Part shown: piece by piece, positions 59,700-64,000 of the stretch
Position numbering within the stretch: position 1 is the stretch's first letter
Layout: each line of letters begins with the position of its first letter
Source of the DNA: Astropecten irregularis
Lineage: Eukaryota > Echinodermata > Asteroidea > Paxillosida > Astropectinidae
Assembly: GCA_963971285.1 (NCBI GenBank)
Contig: OZ020245.1
Location: 24,442,983-24,506,982, forward strand
DNA length: 64,000 nt
Direction of reading: 5' to 3'
Position numbers and translations under genes: made by a program
Notes under the pieces: generated by a model
Database searches by the model: none
Told to the model about the DNA's origin: nothing
The model's input: only the letters and a program-made list of their open reading frames with translations

Positions 59700-61862
59700 C
59701 TTAGTGCTGTTTTAATGGGGCCTGCTCGGCGGCCTTCTCGCACAGCGTGTGGTGCTATACTTGGATTTTCGGCCATGAAAATGACTTTGGAATTTAGTAC
59801 AGCCCTTTCTTTCCTGTAGAGTACATCTGGCGCTACATGTCGTGCAAGTTTCAACTCGATTGCCTCAGTATTCAGGGAGAAATTTCCAACTCTACTGTCA
59901 AAAGTGTCTCATAGTCTTAGTGCTGTTTTAATGGGGCCTGCTCGGCGGCCTTCTCGCATAGCGTGTGGTGCTATACTTGTAGTTTCGGCCATGAAAATGA
60001 CTTTGGAATTTGGCACAGCCCTTTCTTTCCTGTAGAGTACATCTGGGGCTACATGTCGTGCAAGTTTCAACTTGATTGCCTCAGTATTCAGGGAGAAATT
60101 TCCAACTCTACCGTCAAAAGTGTCTCATAGTCTTAGTGCTGTTTTAATGGGGCCTGCTCGGCGGCCTTCTCGCACAGCGTGTGGTGCTATACTTGGATTT
60201 TCGGCCATGAAAATGACTTTGGAATTTAGTACAGCCCTTTCTTTCCTGTAGAGTACATCTGGGGCTACATGTCGTGCAAGTTTCAACTCGATTGCCTCAG
60301 TATTCAGGGAGAAATGTCCAACTCTACTGTCAAAAGTGTCTCATAGTCTTAGTGCTGTTTTAATTGGGCCTGCTCGGCGGCCTTCTCGCATAATGTGTGG
60401 TGCTATACTTGGAGTTTCGGCCATGAAAATGACTTAGGAATTTGGCACAGCTCTTATTTTCCTGTAGAGTACATCTGGGTCTACATGTCGTGCAAGTTTC
60501 AACTCGATTGCCTCAGTATTCAGGGAGAAATTTCCAACTCTAGCGTCAAAAAGTGTCTCATAGTCTAAGTGCTGTTTTAATGGGGCCTGCTCGGCGGCCT
60601 TCTCGCATAGCGTGTGGTGATATACTTGGATTTTCGGCCATGAAAATGACTTTGGAATTTAGTACAGCCCTTTTTTTCCTGTATAGTACATCTGGGGCTA
60701 CATGTCGTGCAAGTTTCAACTCGATTGCCTCAGTATTCAGGGAGAAATTTCCAACTCTACTGTCAAAAGTGTCTCATAGTCTTAGTGCTGTTTTAATGGG
60801 GCCTGCTCGGCGGCCTTCTCGCATAGCGTGTGGTGCTATACTTGGAGTTTCGGCCATAAAAATGACTTTGGAATTTGGCACAGCCCTTATTTTCCGGTAG
60901 AGTACATCTGGGGCTACATGTCGTGCAAGTTTCAACTCGATTGCCTCAGTATTCAGGGAGAGATTTCCAACTCTAGCGTCAAAAAGTGTCTCATAGTCTA
61001 AGTGCTGTTTTAATGGGGCCTGCTCGGCGGCCTTCTCGCATAGCGTGTGGTGCTATACTTGGATTTTCGGCCATGAAAATGATTTTGGAATTTGGCACAG
61101 CCCTTATTTTCCTGTAGAGTACATCTGGGGCTACATGTCGTGCAAGTTTCAACTCGATTGCCTCAGTATTCAGGGATAAATTTCCAACTATAAAGTCAAA
61201 AGTGTCTAATAGTCTTAGTGCTGTTTTAATGGGGCCTGCTCGGCGGCCTTCTCGCATAGCGTGTGGTGCTATACTTGGATTTTCGGCCATGAAAATGACT
61301 TTGGAATTAAGTACAGCCCTTTCTTTCCTGTAGAGTACATCTGGGGCTAAATGTCGTGCAAGTTTCAACTTGATTGCCTCAGTATTCAGGGAGAAATTTC
61401 CAACTCTACCGTCAAAAGTGTCTCATAGTCTTAGTGCTGTTTTAATGGGGCCTGCTCGGCGGCCTTCTCGCACAGCGTGTGGTGCTATACTTGGATTTTC
61501 GGCCATGAAAATGACTTTGGAATTTAGTACAGCCCCTATTTTCCTGTAGAGTACATCTGGGGCTACATGTCGTGCAAGTTTCAACTCAATTGCCTCAGTA
61601 TTCAGGGAGAAATTTCCAACTCTACTGTCAAAAGTGTCTCATAGTCTTAGTGCTGTTTTAATTGGGCCTGCTCGGCGGCCTTCTCGCATAGCGTGTGGTG
61701 CTATACTTGGAGTTTCGGCCATGAAAATGACTTTGGAATTTGGCACAGCCCCTATTTTCCTGTAGAGTACATCTGGGGCTACATGTCGTGCTTAGTTTCA
61801 ACTCGATTGCCTCAGTATTCAGGGAGAAATTTCCAACTCTAAAGTCAAATGTGTCTCATAGT
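59700..61862. repeat. Family B HOR unit 5, 10 monomers (2163 bp)
   Basis: Full order b3-b9, T-like, b1, b2. The extra base lies in b2 at about 61790, where CGTGCTTAGTTTC replaces CGTGCAAGTTTC; I saw this change nowhere else. Confidence 0.92.
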
Positions 61863-64000
61863 CTTAGTGCTGTTTTAATGGGGCCTGCTCGGCGGCCTTC
61901 TCGCACAGCGTGTGGTGCTATACTTGGATTTTCGGCCATGAAAATGACTTTGGAATTTAGTACAGCCCTTTCTTTCCTGTAGAGTACATCTGGCGCTACA
62001 TGTCGTGCAAGTTTCAACTCGATTGCCTCAGTATTCAGGGAGAAATTTCCAACTCTACTGTCAAAAGTGTCTCATAGTCTTAGTGCTGTTTTAATGGGGC
62101 CTGCTCGGCGGCCTTCTCGCATAGCGTGTGGTGCTATACTTGTAGTTTCGGCCATGAAAATGACTTTGGAATTTGGCACAGCCCTTTCTTTCCTGTAGAG
62201 TACATCTGGGGATACATGTCGTGCAAGTTTCAACTTGATTGCCTCAGTATTCAGGGAGAAATTTCCAACTCTACCGTCAAAAGTGTCTCATAGTCTTAGT
62301 GCTGTTTTAATGGGGCCTGCTCGGCGGCCTTCTCGCACAGCGTGTGGTGCTATACTTGGATTTTCGGCCATGAAAATGACTTTGGAATTTAGTACAGCCC
62401 TTTCTTTCCTGTAGAGTACATCTGGGGCTACATGTCGTGCAAGTTTCAACTCGATTGCCTCAGTATTCAGGGAGAAATGTCCAACTCTACTGTCAAAAGT
62501 GTCTCATAGTCTTAGTGCTGTTTTAATTGGGCCTGCTCGGCGGCCTTCTCGCATAATGTGTGGTGCTATACTTGGAGTTTCGGCCATGAAAATGACTTAG
62601 GAATTTGGCACAGCTCTTATTTTCCTGTAGAGTACATCTGGGTCTACATGTCGTGCAAGTTTCAACTCGATTGCCTCAGTATTCAGGGAGAAATTTCCAA
62701 CTCTAGCGTCAAAAAGTGTCTCATAGTCTAAGTGCTGTTTTAATGGGGCCTGCTCGGCGGCCTTCTCGCATAGCGTGTGGTGATATACTTGGATTTTCGG
62801 CCATGAAAATGACTTTGGAATTTAGTACAGCCCTTTTTTTCCTGTATAGTACATCTGGGGCTACATGTCGTGCAAGTTTCAACTCGATTGCCTCAGTATT
62901 CAGGGAGAAATTTCCAACTCTACTGTCAAAAGTGTCTCATAGTCTTAGTGCTGTTTTAATGGGGCCTGCTCGGCGGCCTTCTCGCATAGCGTGTGGTGCT
63001 ATACTTGGAGTTTCGGCCATAAAAATGACTTTGGAATTTGGCACAGCCCTTATTTTCCGGTAGAGTACATCTGGGGCTACATGTCGTGCAAGTTTCAACT
63101 CGATTGCCTCAGTATTCAGGGAGAGATTTCCAACTCTAGCGTCAAAAAGTGTCTCATAGTCTAAGTGCTGTTTTAATGGGGCCTGCTCGGCGGCCTTCTC
63201 GCATAGCGTGTGGTGCTATACTTGGATTTTCGGCCATGAAAATGATTTTGGAATTTGGCACAGCCCTTATTTTCCTGTAGAGTACATCTGGGGCTACATG
63301 TCGTGCAAGTTTCAACTCGATTGCCTCAGTATTCAGGGATAAATTTCCAACTATAAAGTCAAAAGTGTCTAATAGTCTTAGTGCTGTTTTAATGGGGCCT
63401 GCTCGGCGGCCTTCTCGCATAGCGTGTGGTGCTATACTTGGAGTTTCGGCCATGAACATGACTTTGGAATTTGGCACAGCCCTTATTTTCCTGTAGAGTA
63501 CATCTGGGGCTACATGTCGTGCAAGTTTCAACTCGATTGCCTCAGTATTCAGGGAGAAATTTCCAACTCTAGCGTCAAAATGTGTCTCATAGTCTAAGTG
63601 CTGTTTTAATGGGGCCTGCTCGGCGGCCTTCTCGCATAGCGTGTGGTGCTATACTTGGATTTTCGGCCATGAAAATGACTTTGGAATTTAGTACAGCCCT
63701 TTTGTTCCTGTAGAGTACATCTCGGGCTACATGTCGTGCAAGTTTCAACTCGGTTGCCTCAGTATTCAGGGAGAAATTTCCAACTCTAAAGTCAAATGTG
63801 TCTCATAGTCTTAGTGCTGTTTTAATGGGGCCTGCTCGGCGGCCTTCTCGCATAGCGTGTGGTGCTATACTTGGATTTTCGGCAATGAAAATGACTTTGG
63901 AATTTAGTACAGCCCTTTCTTTCCTGTAGAGTACATCTGGGGCTACATGTCGTGCAAGTTTCAGCTCGATTGCCTCAGTATTCAGGGAGAAATTTCCAAC
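61863..64000. repeat. Family B HOR unit 6, extended form, cut by the window end
   Basis: b3-b9 at 61863-63376, then b10 (GAACATGACTTTGG), b11 (CTCGGGC, ACTCGGTTG) and a partial b12 (GGCAATG, TTCAGCTCG) of 191 nt. From 62716 to 64000 it runs parallel to 11893-13177 at an offset of 50823 bp. The array evidently continues beyond the window. Confidence 0.92.

Larger units (their letters stand above)
1..64000. repeat. Tandem satellite array, 216/217-bp monomer, about 296 copies
   Basis: The entire window repeats one unit head-to-tail. Using CTTAGTGCTG or CTAAGTGCTG as monomer start, starts fall at 1, 217, 434, 650, 868 and so on to 63810. Almost every copy is 216 or 217 bp; rare ones are 214, 218 or 220. 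Conserved landmarks in each copy, in order, are GGCCTGCTCGGCGGCC, CGTGTGGTGCTATACTT, CGGCCATGAAAATGAC, GTACATCTGGGGCTACATGT, TTGCCTCAGTATTCAGGGAG and AAATTTCCAACTCTA. Neighbouring copies differ at a limited set of recurring diagnostic sites, so the array is organised as higher-order repeats. No copy is inverted and nothing is inserted between copies. This architecture is typical of eukaryotic centromeric or heterochromatic satellites; the location is inferred, and I do not recognise the family or species. Confidence 0.98.

Noticed and set aside
1..64000. CRISPR array
   Set aside because: The repeat is 216 bp with no distinct spacers; CRISPR repeats are short and separated by unique spacers.
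1..64000. CENP-B box in the monomer
   Set aside because: I looked for TTCG followed by the A and CGGG core at the right spacing on both strands. TTCGGCCATG and GCCCGAGTATTTAG share only fragments, so no match.

Overview
The whole 64 kb window is one uninterrupted tandem satellite array. The unit is a monomer of 216 bp, or 217 bp in one class, about 46% GC by hand count on a consensus copy. Monomer starts can be followed from base 1 to base 64000: about 295 complete copies plus a final partial one of 191 nt, all head-to-tail in the same orientation. I found no inversion, no transposon insertion, no unique sequence, and no gene, rRNA, tRNA or CRISPR array. An array of this size and order points to eukaryotic heterochromatin, either centromeric, pericentromeric or subtelomeric. 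I do not recognise the monomer and cannot name the species. CpG dinucleotides are retained (about 7 per monomer, roughly 0.6 of expectation by hand count), so the array is not strongly CpG-depleted.

Monomers are numbered here from the phase CTTAGTGCTG or CTAAGTGCTG, which starts at base 1. Diagnostic variants divide them into classes, and the classes follow one another in fixed orders. The array is therefore built of higher-order repeats (HORs), with three main families. Family A (1-10607, and in short form 47590-50618) has units of 12, 10, 13 and 14 monomers and contains a 5-monomer sub-repeat of 1082 bp. Family B (one extended copy at 10608-13855, then amplified at 50619-64000) has a 10-monomer unit of 2162 bp with 9- and 13-monomer derivatives. 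Family D (22077-45209, with the related 9-monomer repeat at 18185-22076) has a 10-monomer canonical unit of 2162 bp at 39804-41965 and derivatives of 4, 5, 6 and 9 monomers. A mosaic stretch at 13856-18184 carries an 8-monomer repeat, and 45210-47589 is a transition zone with a dimeric repeat.

The large-scale order is A, B, mosaic, 9-mer, D, transition, A', B'. The A-to-B junction occurs twice, at 10608 and 50619, exactly 40011 bp apart. In the left copy side A is expanded; in the right copy side B is expanded. Most shortened HOR units contain one hybrid monomer whose front belongs to one class and whose rear belongs to another, as expected from unequal exchange in register with the monomer. 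The open reading frames present are read-through of the repeat on both strands, and I do not regard any as a gene.
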